A DNA stretch of 64,000 bases from Duganella guangzhouensis (GTDB lineage: Bacteria > Pseudomonadota > Gammaproteobacteria > Burkholderiales > Burkholderiaceae_D): positions 186,001-250,000 of the forward strand of contig NZ_WKJK01000011.1 in NCBI RefSeq assembly GCF_009674535.1. Direction: 5' to 3'. The translations under genes and the position numbers were made by a program. This document shows positions 8,665 to 17,073 of the stretch, piece by piece (the stretch's first letter is position 1; every line of letters begins with the position of its first letter). The notes below the pieces were generated by a model. It ran no database searches and was not told the origin of the DNA. It saw only the letters and a program-made list of their open reading frames with translations.

Positions 8665-9335
8665 GCCTCGGCCTCGCAGCGATAGCCGACGCCGTGCACG
8701 GTGTGGATCAGGCGCTGCGGGAATGGTTCATCGATCTTCTGGCGCAGCCGGCGCACCGCCACGTCCACCACATTGGTGTCGCTGTCGAAATTCATGTCCC
8801 AGACGCGCGACGCGATCAGCGAGCGGGATAGCACCTGCCCCTGGTTTTGCACAAAGAATTGCAGCAGCGTGAACTCCTTGTTGGTCAGGGCGATTTTGTG
8901 CGCGCCACGTACCACGCGCCGCTTGGGAATGTCGATTTCAAGATCGGCGATGCGTAGCACGTCATGCTGGCGTTGCTGGCCACCGCGCCGCAAGATCACA
9001 CGGATGCGCGCCAGCAGTTCGGCAAACGAGAACGGCTTCACCAGATAATCCTCGGCGCCGAGGTCGAGTCCTTTGAGGCGGTCTTCCAGCACGCCGCGCG
9101 CGGTCAGGAACAGCACCGGCACCGGCGCTGACTTGTCCAGGTTGCGCATGACTTCCCAGCCGTCCATCTCCGGCATCATCACATCCAGCAGAATGAGGTC
9201 GTAGCGGAATTCGTTCGCCATGTGCAGACCGTCCCTGCCGTTGCGGGCCAGATCGACCACATAACCGGATTCCGTCAAGCCGTTGCGCAGATATTCACCT
9301 GCCTTGGGCTCGTCTTCAATAACCAAAATTCGCAT
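8661..9335 (-). CDS. CusR/HprR-type response regulator
   Basis: 224-residue OmpR-family regulator. The receiver keeps the canonical residues: Glu7-Asp8, Asp51 (DLILLDVMMPEMDG), Thr in FLTARG, and Lys in DYLVKPF. The winged-helix DNA-binding domain carries LIASRVWDMNFDSDTNVVDV, essentially identical to the orphan paralogue. The start at MRILVIEDEP is preceded by AAGGAAGAACTC; the open frame further upstream lies in the promoter. It is the first gene of an operon with the kinase and is likely autoregulated through box C at 9368-9412. Confidence 0.93.
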   Translation of the reverse strand: MRILVIEDEPKAGEYLRNGLTESGYVVDLARNGRDGLHMANEFRYDLILLDVMMPEMDGWEVMRNLDKSAPVPVLFLTARGVLEDRLKGLDLGAEDYLVKPFSFAELLARIRVILRRGGQQRQHDVLRIADLEIDIPKRRVVRGAHKIALTNKEFTLLQFFVQNQGQVLSRSLIASRVWDMNFDSDTNVVDVAVRRLRQKIDEPFPQRLIHTVHGVGYRCEAEA

Positions 9336-9367
9336 GAGTTCTTCCTTAAGACGCAGTTCGCGCTCGC

Positions 9368-9412
9368 ACTTTAATTCCTGGGCTGCGACAGAACGCTGAC
9401 AAAGAAATGACA
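9368..9412 (-). promoter_or_regulatory. Metal-regulon promoter (box C) of the regulator-kinase operon
   Basis: Reading the minus strand, half-sites TGTCA, TGTCA and TGTCG (plus-strand starts 9408, 9397, 9386) are spaced 11 bp and followed after 12 bp by the -10-like TAAAGT (9373-9368). This is the same layout as boxes A and B. It lies about 33 bases before the regulator ATG, consistent with positive autoregulation. Confidence 0.65.
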
Positions 9413-9446
9413 AGTCGGTCATTTTTGAGCTGGCGCCGCCGTGGGC

Positions 9447-10346
9447 CTACAAGCGTTGCGGGAAGGCTTCCACCAGCCAGTCGATGAACACCCGCAGCCG
9501 GTGCGTGACGTGCCGGTTCTGCGGGTAGACCACATGGAAGGGATAGGGCGCGGGGCGCCACTTCTTCAGAATCTCCACCAGCGAGCCATCCGCCAGCGCC
9601 GGTGCCGCCGCATAGGCGAACGTCTGGATCACGCCGATCCCCGCCAGGCCGGCGGCCAGGTGGGCGTTGCTCTCGTTGACGCCGACGCGGTGTTCCACTT
9701 TGATCTCGGCTTTTTCTTTATTGCGCTCGAAGCGGAATGGCATGGCGCGGCCGTTTTGAGACGACACGTAGCTCACCAGCCGGTGGCCGTTTTTCAGTTC
9801 GTCGGGATAGGCTGGCACGCCGAACTGTTTCAGGTAGGCCGGCGTTGCGCAGGTGACCATGGCGGCGTTGCCGATGTGGCGCGCGATCAGCGAGGAGTTG
9901 TCGAGGGCACCGCCACGGATGACGCAATCGACATTGTCGCCCACCATATCGACGGCGCGGTCGGAGACGCCAAGGTCGATCCGTATGTCCGGGTAGCGGG
10001 CCAGAAAATCGGGCAGGGCGGGGATCAGCACGTCGCGCGCGGTCGAGCCGCCGACGTCGATGCGCAAATGACCGCGCGGCTTGCTGCGGGAAATGCTGAA
10101 GGAGGTGTCGACATCTTCCAGCTCTTTCAGTATCAATCCGGTCTTGTCGTAGTAATGCTGGCCTTCCGGGGTGACCGTGACGCGGCGCGTGGTCCGCTGC
10201 AGCAGCCGCACGCCCAGATGCGCTTCCAGTTCCTGTACCAGCTTGCTGAGGCTGGCGTTGGGCATGTCCAGCGAGTCGGCCGCCTTGGTGAAACTGCCTG
10301 CTTCCACCACGCGGGCGAAGGCGCGGATTGCCATCAACTGATTCAT
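9447..10346 (-). CDS. LysR-family transcriptional regulator (CrgA-like)
   Basis: 299 residues. The N-terminal winged HTH is intact (AFARVVEAGSFTKAADSLDM, PNASLSKLVQELEAHLG, LLQRTTRRVTVT) and the rest is a LysR substrate-binding domain (about 90-295). It is divergent from the SDR gene at 10450 with a ~100-base intergenic region, the usual arrangement for a LysR protein controlling its neighbour. The inducer is unknown. A start preceded by GAGGAATAATCC fits the family N-terminus MNQLMAIRAFARV. Confidence 0.92.
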   Translation of the reverse strand: MNQLMAIRAFARVVEAGSFTKAADSLDMPNASLSKLVQELEAHLGVRLLQRTTRRVTVTPEGQHYYDKTGLILKELEDVDTSFSISRSKPRGHLRIDVGGSTARDVLIPALPDFLARYPDIRIDLGVSDRAVDMVGDNVDCVIRGGALDNSSLIARHIGNAAMVTCATPAYLKQFGVPAYPDELKNGHRLVSYVSSQNGRAMPFRFERNKEKAEIKVEHRVGVNESNAHLAAGLAGIGVIQTFAYAAAPALADGSLVEILKKWRPAPYPFHVVYPQNRHVTHRLRVFIDWLVEAFPQRL

Positions 10347-10417
10347 GGATTATTCCTCTGTGTGGATAGTGATTTTAATTTTACACGGTTTATCAATAAA
10401 GATCCGAGGCGTAAAGT

Positions 10418-10434
10418 TCAGTCATACCAACTGA
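10418..10434. promoter_or_regulatory. Possible LysR-type operator between regulator and SDR
   Basis: A perfect inverted repeat TCAGT-N7-ACTGA lies 15 bases before the SDR start codon, in the divergent region between the LysR gene and the SDR. LysR sites often are short interrupted palindromes, but the position close to the ribosome site and its small size make this tentative. Confidence 0.3.
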
Positions 10435-10449
10435 CTTAAGGAGTAAATC

Positions 10450-11199
10450 ATGAGCAAGCAACTGAACGGCAAAATCGCACTGGTCACCGGCGGCACCACT
10501 GGCATAGGCCTGGCCACCGCGAAGGAACTGGCGGAGCAGGGCGCGCGCGTGTTCGTCACCGGCCGTCGCCAGGCCGAACTGGATGCGGCGGTGGATGCGA
10601 TTGGCGCCAGCGCCACTGGCATCCGCGCCGACGCTTCGGTGTTGTCGGATCTGGATGCGGTGTATGCGCAGATTGCGAAAAGCGCCGGCAAGCTGGATAT
10701 CCTGTTTGCCAACGCCGGCGGCGGTGACATGGCGCCGCTGGGCGCGATCACCGAGGAACACTTCGACCGCATCTTCGGCACCAATGTGCGCGGTGTGCTG
10801 TTCACGGTGCAGAAAGCCTTGCCGCTGCTGGTGGATGGCGCGTCAGTCATCCTGACTGGTTCCACCACCTCGATTCAGGGCACGGCGGCGTTCAGCGTGT
10901 ACAGCGCCAGCAAGGCGGCGGTGCGCAACTTGGCGCGGTCGTGGGTGATGGATTTGAAGGATCGCCGGATTCGCGTGAATGTGGTCAGCCCTGGTCCGAT
11001 CCGCACGCCTGGCCTGGGTGGCCTGGTGCCTGACGAAGCGCGTCAGGGTCTGTTCGATGCGCTGGCTTCGCAAGTGCCGCTGGCACGTCTGGGTGAGCCG
11101 GAGGAAATCGGCAAAACCGTGGCCTTCCTCGCTTCCGATGCTTCCAGCTTCATCAACGGCGTTGAGCTGTTTGTTGACGGCGGCATGGCGCAGGTTTAA
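10450..11199 (+). CDS. SDR family oxidoreductase
   Basis: 249-residue classical short-chain dehydrogenase. Visible motifs are the cofactor loop TGGTTGIG near residue 15, NAGG near 85, the catalytic Ser in ILTGSTTS and the YSASK active-site motif near 155, and the C-terminal SFINGVELFVDGG. The start follows TTAAGGAGTAAATC. A secreted VOC protein gene follows after 11 bases on the same strand. The divergent LysR gene is the probable regulator. The substrate cannot be read from sequence; the second cofactor loop position (TGRRQAELD) favours NADP(H). Confidence 0.93.
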   Translation: MSKQLNGKIALVTGGTTGIGLATAKELAEQGARVFVTGRRQAELDAAVDAIGASATGIRADASVLSDLDAVYAQIAKSAGKLDILFANAGGGDMAPLGAITEEHFDRIFGTNVRGVLFTVQKALPLLVDGASVILTGSTTSIQGTAAFSVYSASKAAVRNLARSWVMDLKDRRIRVNVVSPGPIRTPGLGGLVPDEARQGLFDALASQVPLARLGEPEEIGKTVAFLASDASSFINGVELFVDGGMAQV

Positions 11200-11210
11200 G
11201 GGGAGGCGCC

Positions 11211-11765
11211 ATGAAAATCATCTTGGCGGTATGGACCGCGCTGGTGTTGAGTTTCGGTGGCGCCGCGCAAGCGGCTGGCATCAAGTCGCCGGGCATCGAT
11301 CATGTGGGAGTGACGGTGCCTAGTCTGGAACAGGCGAAGGCGTTCTTCGCATCAACCTTCGGTTGCGAGGCGGTGACACAGATCGGCCCCTTCGACATGA
11401 AGCCGCACGCGGAGAGTGTGACGCTGGCGATGATACGTTGCGGCAGTGGCGCCAACATCGAGCTGTTCGAATACAAGAACGCGAACGGCAGCACGGTGAT
11501 GCCGAAGATGGAGGATGTCGGCGCCGCGCATATCGCCTTCTACACCGACGACGTGCAGGCCGGCGTGGCCTACCTGAAGTCGAAAGGCATCACCATCCTC
11601 GGTGAGCCGATGGTGATGACCAGCGGCGACACCGCCGGTGAAACCTGGGTGCACTTCCTGTCGCCGTGGGGATCGGAGCTGGAACTGGTAGGCTACCCGA
11701 AGGGCAAGGCGTATGAGAAGACGTCCAAACGTAAGCTGTGGAATCCGAAGCACCCGGCGAACTGA
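11211..11765 (+). CDS. Exported VOC-superfamily (glyoxalase/bleomycin-resistance fold) protein
   Basis: 184 residues. The first ~22 form a signal peptide (MKIILAVWTALVLSFGGAAQA), unusual for this mostly cytoplasmic superfamily. The mature part has two betaalphabetabetabeta modules: GIDHVGVTVPSLEQAKAFF and AAHIAFYTDDVQAGVAYL, with SPWGSELELVGYP at the end. Potential metal ligands are the His of DHVGV, Glu of NIELFEY, His of AHIAF and Glu of ELELVGY, the usual four VOC positions. The start follows GGGGAGGCGCC. Co-transcription with the SDR is likely. Activity unknown; lactoylglutathione-lyase-like or dioxygenase-like chemistry are possible. Confidence 0.85.
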   Translation: MKIILAVWTALVLSFGGAAQAAGIKSPGIDHVGVTVPSLEQAKAFFASTFGCEAVTQIGPFDMKPHAESVTLAMIRCGSGANIELFEYKNANGSTVMPKMEDVGAAHIAFYTDDVQAGVAYLKSKGITILGEPMVMTSGDTAGETWVHFLSPWGSELELVGYPKGKAYEKTSKRKLWNPKHPAN

Positions 11766-11791
11766 CTGGATATATTTTTTCTGGCGGGGGC

Positions 11792-11838
11792 TTGTTTGTC
11801 GAAATATTAACCTCAACTCGGACGGACTCGACAAACAA
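11792..11838. promoter_or_regulatory. Inverted repeat in the secD leader
   Basis: TTGTTTGTCGA (11792-11802) and TCGACAAACAA (11828-11838) form a perfect 11-bp inverted repeat with a 25-base loop, ending 17 bases before the secD ATG. There is no T-run, so it is not a standard terminator of the VOC gene. It may be an operator or an RNA structure controlling secD expression. Confidence 0.45.
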
Positions 11839-11855
11839 CCTCCATCAGGGGAGAC

Positions 11856-13721
11856 ATGAACCGATACCCAATCTGGAAGTATGTCCTGATTGCCGTCGCC
11901 ATTCTGCTAGGTGCGCTGTACACCGTACCGAACTACTTTGGTCAATCGCCGGCAGTGCAGGTCAGCAGTGGCAAAGCCACCGTCAAGGTCACGCAGGACA
12001 TGGCTTTCAAAGTCGCCGCCGATCTGGACAAGGAGGGCATACCGAATCAAGGCGTCAGCTATGACGGCAGCGGTGCATATCCTTCCGTGCGTGCCCGCTT
12101 CGCTACGCCGGACATTCAGTTCAAAGCCAAATCCGCACTGGAGAAGGACCTCAACACCGACCCGAATGATCCCGCCTATCAGGTCTCGCTGAACCTGCTG
12201 GCCGATACGCCGAAATGGATGCGTAGCCTGCACGCACTGCCGATGTATCTGGGCCTGGATCTGCGTGGCGGCGTGCACTTCCTGCTGCAGGTGGACACCA
12301 AGGCGGTGCTGAACAAGCGCATACAGGGCTTGCAGGCCACGGCGCGCAGCGTCTTGCGCGACAAGGATGTGCGCCACGCCGGCATTGAACGTAGCGGCAA
12401 TGCGATCGACATCGCATTCCGCGACGAGGCCACGCGGCAGAAGGCCAAGGACGTGCTGTCGGCACAATCGGCGGACCTGCTGTTCACTGATAGCGGAACT
12501 GGCAGCGATCTGAAAACCACCATCACCCTCAAGCCGGAAGCGCTGAAGAAAGCCGTCGACGAAGGCATCCAGCAAAATATCTCCACACTGTCCAAGCGCG
12601 TCAACCAGCTGGGCGTGGCGGAGCCGGTAATACAGCAGCAGGGCGCGGACCGCATTGTCGTGCAGCTGCCCGGCGAGCAGGATGTGGCGCGTGCGCGCGC
12701 CGTCATCGGCCGCACGGCGACGCTGGAGATTCGCCTGGTGGACGACAGCATCACGCCCGGCACAGAACTGTCTTCCGCCATTCCCTATAACTCCGAGCTG
12801 CTGACCTCCGGCCGCGACGCACCGTTGGTGGTATCCAAGGACGTGGTGCTGAGCGGCGACTACATCACCAGCGCCATCTCCGCACTCGACCAGAACCAGC
12901 AGCCATCGGTCAACGTGGAACTCAACAGCGAGGGCGGACGGCGCATGCGCGCCACCACCAGCGGCAACGTTGGCAAGCGCATGGCGATTGTGCTGTACGA
13001 GAAAGCGGGCAAGCCTGAACTGGTGTCGGCGCCGAGGATCTCCGAGGAGCTGGGCGGACGTTTCAACATCACCGGCTCTTTTACCGCCGAGAGCTCGGCG
13101 GAACTGGCGCTACTGCTGCGTGCTGGCGCATTGTCGGCGCCGATGGACATCATCGAAGAACGCACCATCGGCCCGGCGCTGGGCGCGGAGAACATCAGCA
13201 AGGGCGTGCATTCCACGCTGTACGGCTTTGCCGCGATTGCCGCCTTCATGATCGCCTACTACATGATCTTCGGCTTCTTCAGCGTGTTTGCGCTGGCGTG
13301 CAATCTGCTGTTCCTGGTCGCGATTCTGTCGCAGATGCAGGTGACGCTTACGCTGCCCGGCATGGCGGCGATCGCGCTGGCGCTGGGCATGGCGATCGAT
13401 TCCAACGTGCTGATTAACGAACGCATACGCGAAGAGTTGCGGGCCGGCGCCTCGCCGCAGGCGGCGATTGCCGCCGGCTTTGATCGCGCCTGGGCCACCA
13501 TCATCGACTCCAACGTCACCACCTTGATTGTTGGCGTGGCGCTGTGGGTGTTCGGCTCCGGACCGATACGCGGCTTCGCCGTGGTGCATACGCTGGGCAT
13601 ATTGACTTCGATGTTCTCCGCCGTGTTTGTATCACGCGGTGTGGTCTACCTGTGGTACGGCCGCAAGAAGAAACTGCAATCGCTTGCCATCGGCACCGTC
13701 TGGGCGCCAGGCCAAAAATAA
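11856..13721 (+). CDS. secD: Protein translocase subunit SecD
   Basis: 621-residue SecD. The N-terminal membrane helix (YPIWKYVLIAVAILLGALY) is followed by periplasmic P1 domains, including the hallmark YLGLDLRGGVHFLLQVD and VVQLPGEQDVARA. Five further helices follow from about residue 455 with AALALGMAIDSNVLINERIREE (split here by the family's MAIDSNVLI motif). SecD with SecF uses the proton gradient to pull preproteins across the inner membrane. The secF start follows after 10 bases. Unusually there is no yajC, tgt or queA upstream; a VOC gene is there instead, so this may be a second copy. The start follows CAGGGGAGAC. Confidence 0.96.
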   Translation: MNRYPIWKYVLIAVAILLGALYTVPNYFGQSPAVQVSSGKATVKVTQDMAFKVAADLDKEGIPNQGVSYDGSGAYPSVRARFATPDIQFKAKSALEKDLNTDPNDPAYQVSLNLLADTPKWMRSLHALPMYLGLDLRGGVHFLLQVDTKAVLNKRIQGLQATARSVLRDKDVRHAGIERSGNAIDIAFRDEATRQKAKDVLSAQSADLLFTDSGTGSDLKTTITLKPEALKKAVDEGIQQNISTLSKRVNQLGVAEPVIQQQGADRIVVQLPGEQDVARARAVIGRTATLEIRLVDDSITPGTELSSAIPYNSELLTSGRDAPLVVSKDVVLSGDYITSAISALDQNQQPSVNVELNSEGGRRMRATTSGNVGKRMAIVLYEKAGKPELVSAPRISEELGGRFNITGSFTAESSAELALLLRAGALSAPMDIIEERTIGPALGAENISKGVHSTLYGFAAIAAFMIAYYMIFGFFSVFALACNLLFLVAILSQMQVTLTLPGMAAIALALGMAIDSNVLINERIREELRAGASPQAAIAAGFDRAWATIIDSNVTTLIVGVALWVFGSGPIRGFAVVHTLGILTSMFSAVFVSRGVVYLWYGRKKKLQSLAIGTVWAPGQK

Positions 13722-13731
13722 CGGAGACATC

Positions 13732-14670
13732 ATGGAATTCTTCCGCATCAAAAAAGACATCCCGTTCATGCGCCATGCGCTGGTGTTCAACGTGATTTCC
13801 GCACTGACCTTTGTCGTTGCTGTGTTCTTCCTGTTTCATCGCGGCCTGAATTACTCGGTGGAGTTCACTGGCGGCACCGTGATGGAACTGCGCTACCAGC
13901 AGCCAGCCAATCTTGAGCAGATCCGGCATACGCTGGAGGGGCTGGGCTACGAACAGCCGGAAGCCACCAGCTTCGGCACCGCGCACGATGTCATGCTGAA
14001 GCTGCCGGTGGTAAAGAGCGTCACGCCCAAGGATGCCTCTCTGCGCGTGGCTGATGCGCTGTGCACAGCGGACCATGCATGCACCGTGCAGAAGGTGGAA
14101 TTTGTCGGCCCTCAGGTCGGTGATGAACTGGGACAGAACGGCCTGAATGCGCTGGTGATGGTGGTGATCGGCGTGATGATCTATCTGGCCGTGCGCTTCG
14201 AATGGAAGTTCGCGGTGGCGGCGATTGTCGCCAACCTGCACGACGTGGTCATCATCCTCGGCTTCTTCGCCTTCTTCGAGTGGGAGTTCTCGCTGACCGT
14301 GCTGGCCGGTGTGCTGGCGGTACTGGGCTATTCGGTGAATGAATCGGTGGTGATCTTCGACCGCATCCGCGAGAACTTCCGCAAGCAGCGCGGCGCGGGC
14401 GTGCACGAGGTGATCGACAACGCCATCACTTCTACCATCTCGCGCACCATCATCACCCACGGCTGCACGCAGATGATGGTGTTGTCGATGCTGTTCCTCG
14501 GCGGTCCTACGCTGCACTACTTCGCGATGGCGCTGACCATCGGCATCTGCTTCGGCATCTATTCGTCGGTGTTCGTGGCTGCCGCCGTGGCGATGTGGTT
14601 GGGCGTGAAGCGCGAGGATTTGATTAAGCCAGTTAAGCCCAAAGACGAGACGGCCGGCGCGGTGGTGTGA
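13732..14670 (+). CDS. secF: Protein translocase subunit SecF
   Basis: 312-residue SecF. It starts MEFFRIKKDIPFMRHALVFN, then the first helix, the periplasmic SecF hallmark YSVEFTGGTVMELRY, and five helices from about residue 140 with GYSVNESVVIFDRIREN. The start was chosen from the family N-terminus and the CGGAGACATC ribosome site 10 bases after secD; open frame upstream lies inside secD. It forms the SecDF complex with the preceding gene. Length is normal. The cysteines in the P1 loop (ALCTADHACTV) could form a periplasmic disulfide. Confidence 0.96.
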   Translation: MEFFRIKKDIPFMRHALVFNVISALTFVVAVFFLFHRGLNYSVEFTGGTVMELRYQQPANLEQIRHTLEGLGYEQPEATSFGTAHDVMLKLPVVKSVTPKDASLRVADALCTADHACTVQKVEFVGPQVGDELGQNGLNALVMVVIGVMIYLAVRFEWKFAVAAIVANLHDVVIILGFFAFFEWEFSLTVLAGVLAVLGYSVNESVVIFDRIRENFRKQRGAGVHEVIDNAITSTISRTIITHGCTQMMVLSMLFLGGPTLHYFAMALTIGICFGIYSSVFVAAAVAMWLGVKREDLIKPVKPKDETAGAVV

Positions 14671-14692
14671 ACGGTAGCCTCAATATGGAACC

Positions 14693-15895
14693 CTATGTCT
14701 GGTTGCTGGATGGCCGTTTCACCAATATCCAGGCGCAAAGCGCGGCGCCTATCCCCATCGCGGCAATGATGTATGCCATCGGCCTTGGACTGCCATCGGC
14801 CAGCAAGGCCACCAGCGCTGAACCGGCAATGCCGCTGCCGTACTGAATCGCGCCGGTCAAGGCCGACACGGCGCCGGCTTGCTGCGGCCTGTCGCGCAGT
14901 GCGCCGGCCAGTGAATTTGCCACGATCAGGCCGGCGGCGGAGATAAACAGGAATAGGGGCACGACCAGCTCATACAAGCCGCCATCAGACCAGGCCGCGC
15001 CAGCTGCACATGCCCCCGCGACTGCCGCCAGAATGGTTCCGCAACGCAGCAGCCAGTCGCTGCCGAAGCGTTGTACCAAACGGACGTTCAGCTGATTGAC
15101 GGCCATCAGCCCGATTGTTCCGACGCCGAACAGCAAGCCATACTGCTGCGGTGTCGTGTGGTGATAGCTGATGTACGCGAATGGCGTGCCGGCGATGTAG
15201 GCATATACGCCGTCGAAGAAAAATCCGCCGGCGCCGGCATAGCCAAGTATCTGCCGGTTTCCCAGCATGCCCCAATATGCGCGCAATACTTCATCCCATG
15301 ATTGTCGGTTGCGCTGTCCCGCAGGCAGGGTTTCCGGAAGCCAGCGTAGCGCCAACAGCGTGATCAGGCCGATCGTGACCAGCACCCCAAAAATCATGCG
15401 CCATGAACCCCAACGTAAAATCTGTCCGCCCAGACTCGGGCCAAGCAGGGGAGCGACGGCCATGACCGTCATCAGGGTGGACATCACCTGCGCGCCGCGA
15501 TAGCCGCTGTACAGGTCGCGCACAATGGCGCGTGCCAGGACTACGCTGGCACAGGCGCCGATCGCCTGCACGGCGCGCCAGCCGATCAGCGCCGGCACGC
15601 TGGCTGACCATGCGCAGCCGGCCGAACCAATGATGAACAGCAGCAGCCCGATCGCGATGGGAATGCGTCTGCCGTAGCGATCACCCAATGGTCCCCACAC
15701 CAACTGGCCCAGGCTGAAGCCAATCAGAAAGCCTGAGATGGTGTAGTCGATTGCGCTGCCGCCGGCATGCAGCGTGGCCGAGATGTCAGGCAAGGCGGGT
15801 AAATACAGGTCGGTGGAAATCGAGGCGAATGCCATCAGGGTGCTCAGTATGACCAGGATGCCGAGTCCGCCCCGGTTGTTCGTCAGAGCGGTCAT
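14693..15895 (-). CDS. Bcr/CflA-type MFS drug-efflux transporter
   Basis: 400 residues with 12 predicted helices. It has the major-facilitator signature between helices 2 and 3 (GPLGDRYGRRIPI) and the Bcr/CflA-type start STDLYLPALPDISATL plus helix 5 LGPSLGGQIL. Such DHA1 transporters export drugs such as bicyclomycin or chloramphenicol in exchange for protons. The chosen ATG overlaps the stop of the cupin/decarboxylase gene by four bases; open frame upstream belongs to that gene in another frame. It is the third gene of the minus-strand set SDR, cupin-CMD, MFS. Confidence 0.92.
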   Translation of the reverse strand: MTALTNNRGGLGILVILSTLMAFASISTDLYLPALPDISATLHAGGSAIDYTISGFLIGFSLGQLVWGPLGDRYGRRIPIAIGLLLFIIGSAGCAWSASVPALIGWRAVQAIGACASVVLARAIVRDLYSGYRGAQVMSTLMTVMAVAPLLGPSLGGQILRWGSWRMIFGVLVTIGLITLLALRWLPETLPAGQRNRQSWDEVLRAYWGMLGNRQILGYAGAGGFFFDGVYAYIAGTPFAYISYHHTTPQQYGLLFGVGTIGLMAVNQLNVRLVQRFGSDWLLRCGTILAAVAGACAAGAAWSDGGLYELVVPLFLFISAAGLIVANSLAGALRDRPQQAGAVSALTGAIQYGSGIAGSALVALLADGSPRPMAYIIAAMGIGAALCAWILVKRPSSNQT

Positions 15896-17070
15896 AGAGG
15901 GCGTCCGGCGAAGACTTCCTTCACCACCGGCAGGGCCGAAAATACATTCGGCCAGCCCGCATAGAAGGCCATTTGCGTCAGCACTTCCGCTGCCTGCGCC
16001 TTGGTCAGGCCGTTGTCCATGGCGCGATTCAAGTGATAGGACAGCTGTGCCACCTGACCATTCGCGATCAGCGCGCTGACCGTCACCAGGCTGCGGTCGC
16101 GCGGCGCCAGCGCTGGACGCAGCCATAGTTCGTGGAACAGCAACTCTCCGGTGTACTGCACCACGCCTGGTGCGACGGCGCCGAAATTCTGCGCCACGGA
16201 TTGCGAGCGCTGCGCTTCCGCTTTCTCATCGATGGGTAACAGCGTGTCGCTGGCCGGCGGCAACTGGCTGGCCTTGATGCCGCGTGCGGCGAAGACGTCC
16301 TTGGCAATCGTCACCGCCGCCATGGCGTTGTCCCAGCCAGCGTAGAAAGCCAGATGCGTGATCAGCTCCGACATCTCACCAGGCTCGACGCCATTCTCCA
16401 GCGCCCGCTCCATCTGCGCACGCAGCTGGGTGGTCTGGTTGCGGGCGATCAGCGTGGACAAGGTTACGATGCTGCGATCGCGCGGCGACAGGTCCGGGCG
16501 TTTCCACACTTCGTCCGTCAAGCGTTGCTGCGCATACTTGGCGAGCGCCGGCGACACGGCGCGGATATCGTCATTGGGGGGCTCGCTGCGGGCGAACTGT
16601 CTATATTGGCTATCGGAGACGGGCTCCAGCCAGTCGACGTTCTTTTCGTCGACCGTCCCGGTCAAGGCCATATGTGTCATGGAGGTGGTTGGCGTGGCGC
16701 CATGCCAGTGCTTCACGCCCGGCGGACACCACAACACGTCTCCGACGTGCAGCTCGACCACCGGGCCGCCCCATTGCTGCGTCCAGCCGGTGCCCGCCGT
16801 GACCACCAGATACTGCCCGATGGGATGGGTATGCCAAGCCGATCGCGCGCCTGGCGCAAAGGTGACATAACCGCCAGACGCCGCCATCCCGGGCTTGGGC
16901 GGAAACAGCGGGTCGATTCGTACCTTGCCGGTGAAATAGGCGCTGCTGCCTTGCATCGAAGTGCGCGAGGCGGCGGTGCTGATGACTTGGTCGTCGGCGT
17001 GAGATGGCGCCGCGCCAAGCGACAGCAGCGCGATGCAGCAGAGGGCGAGAGATTTCATCATCATGCACAT
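15892..17070 (-). CDS. Exported cupin plus double carboxymuconolactone-decarboxylase-like protein
   Basis: 392 residues with three domains. A signal peptide (MKSLALCCIALLSLGAAPSHA) is followed by a cupin (about 45-145) with HTHPIGQYLVV and GVKHWHGATP as metal-binding histidines, then two carboxymuconolactone-decarboxylase/AhpD-like domains: the first around LSPRDRSIVTLSTLIARNQ and HLAFYAGWDNAMAA, the second around LAPRDRSLVTVSALIANGQ and QMAFYAGWPNVFSA. The CxxC of AhpD peroxidases is absent. The gene begins just after the SDR stop and overlaps the MFS start, so the three form an operon. Start is one of several closely spaced ATGs. Function is unknown beyond the fold. Confidence 0.85.
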   Translation of the reverse strand: MCMMMKSLALCCIALLSLGAAPSHADDQVISTAASRTSMQGSSAYFTGKVRIDPLFPPKPGMAASGGYVTFAPGARSAWHTHPIGQYLVVTAGTGWTQQWGGPVVELHVGDVLWCPPGVKHWHGATPTTSMTHMALTGTVDEKNVDWLEPVSDSQYRQFARSEPPNDDIRAVSPALAKYAQQRLTDEVWKRPDLSPRDRSIVTLSTLIARNQTTQLRAQMERALENGVEPGEMSELITHLAFYAGWDNAMAAVTIAKDVFAARGIKASQLPPASDTLLPIDEKAEAQRSQSVAQNFGAVAPGVVQYTGELLFHELWLRPALAPRDRSLVTVSALIANGQVAQLSYHLNRAMDNGLTKAQAAEVLTQMAFYAGWPNVFSALPVVKEVFAGRPL

Positions 17071-17073
17071 CGC

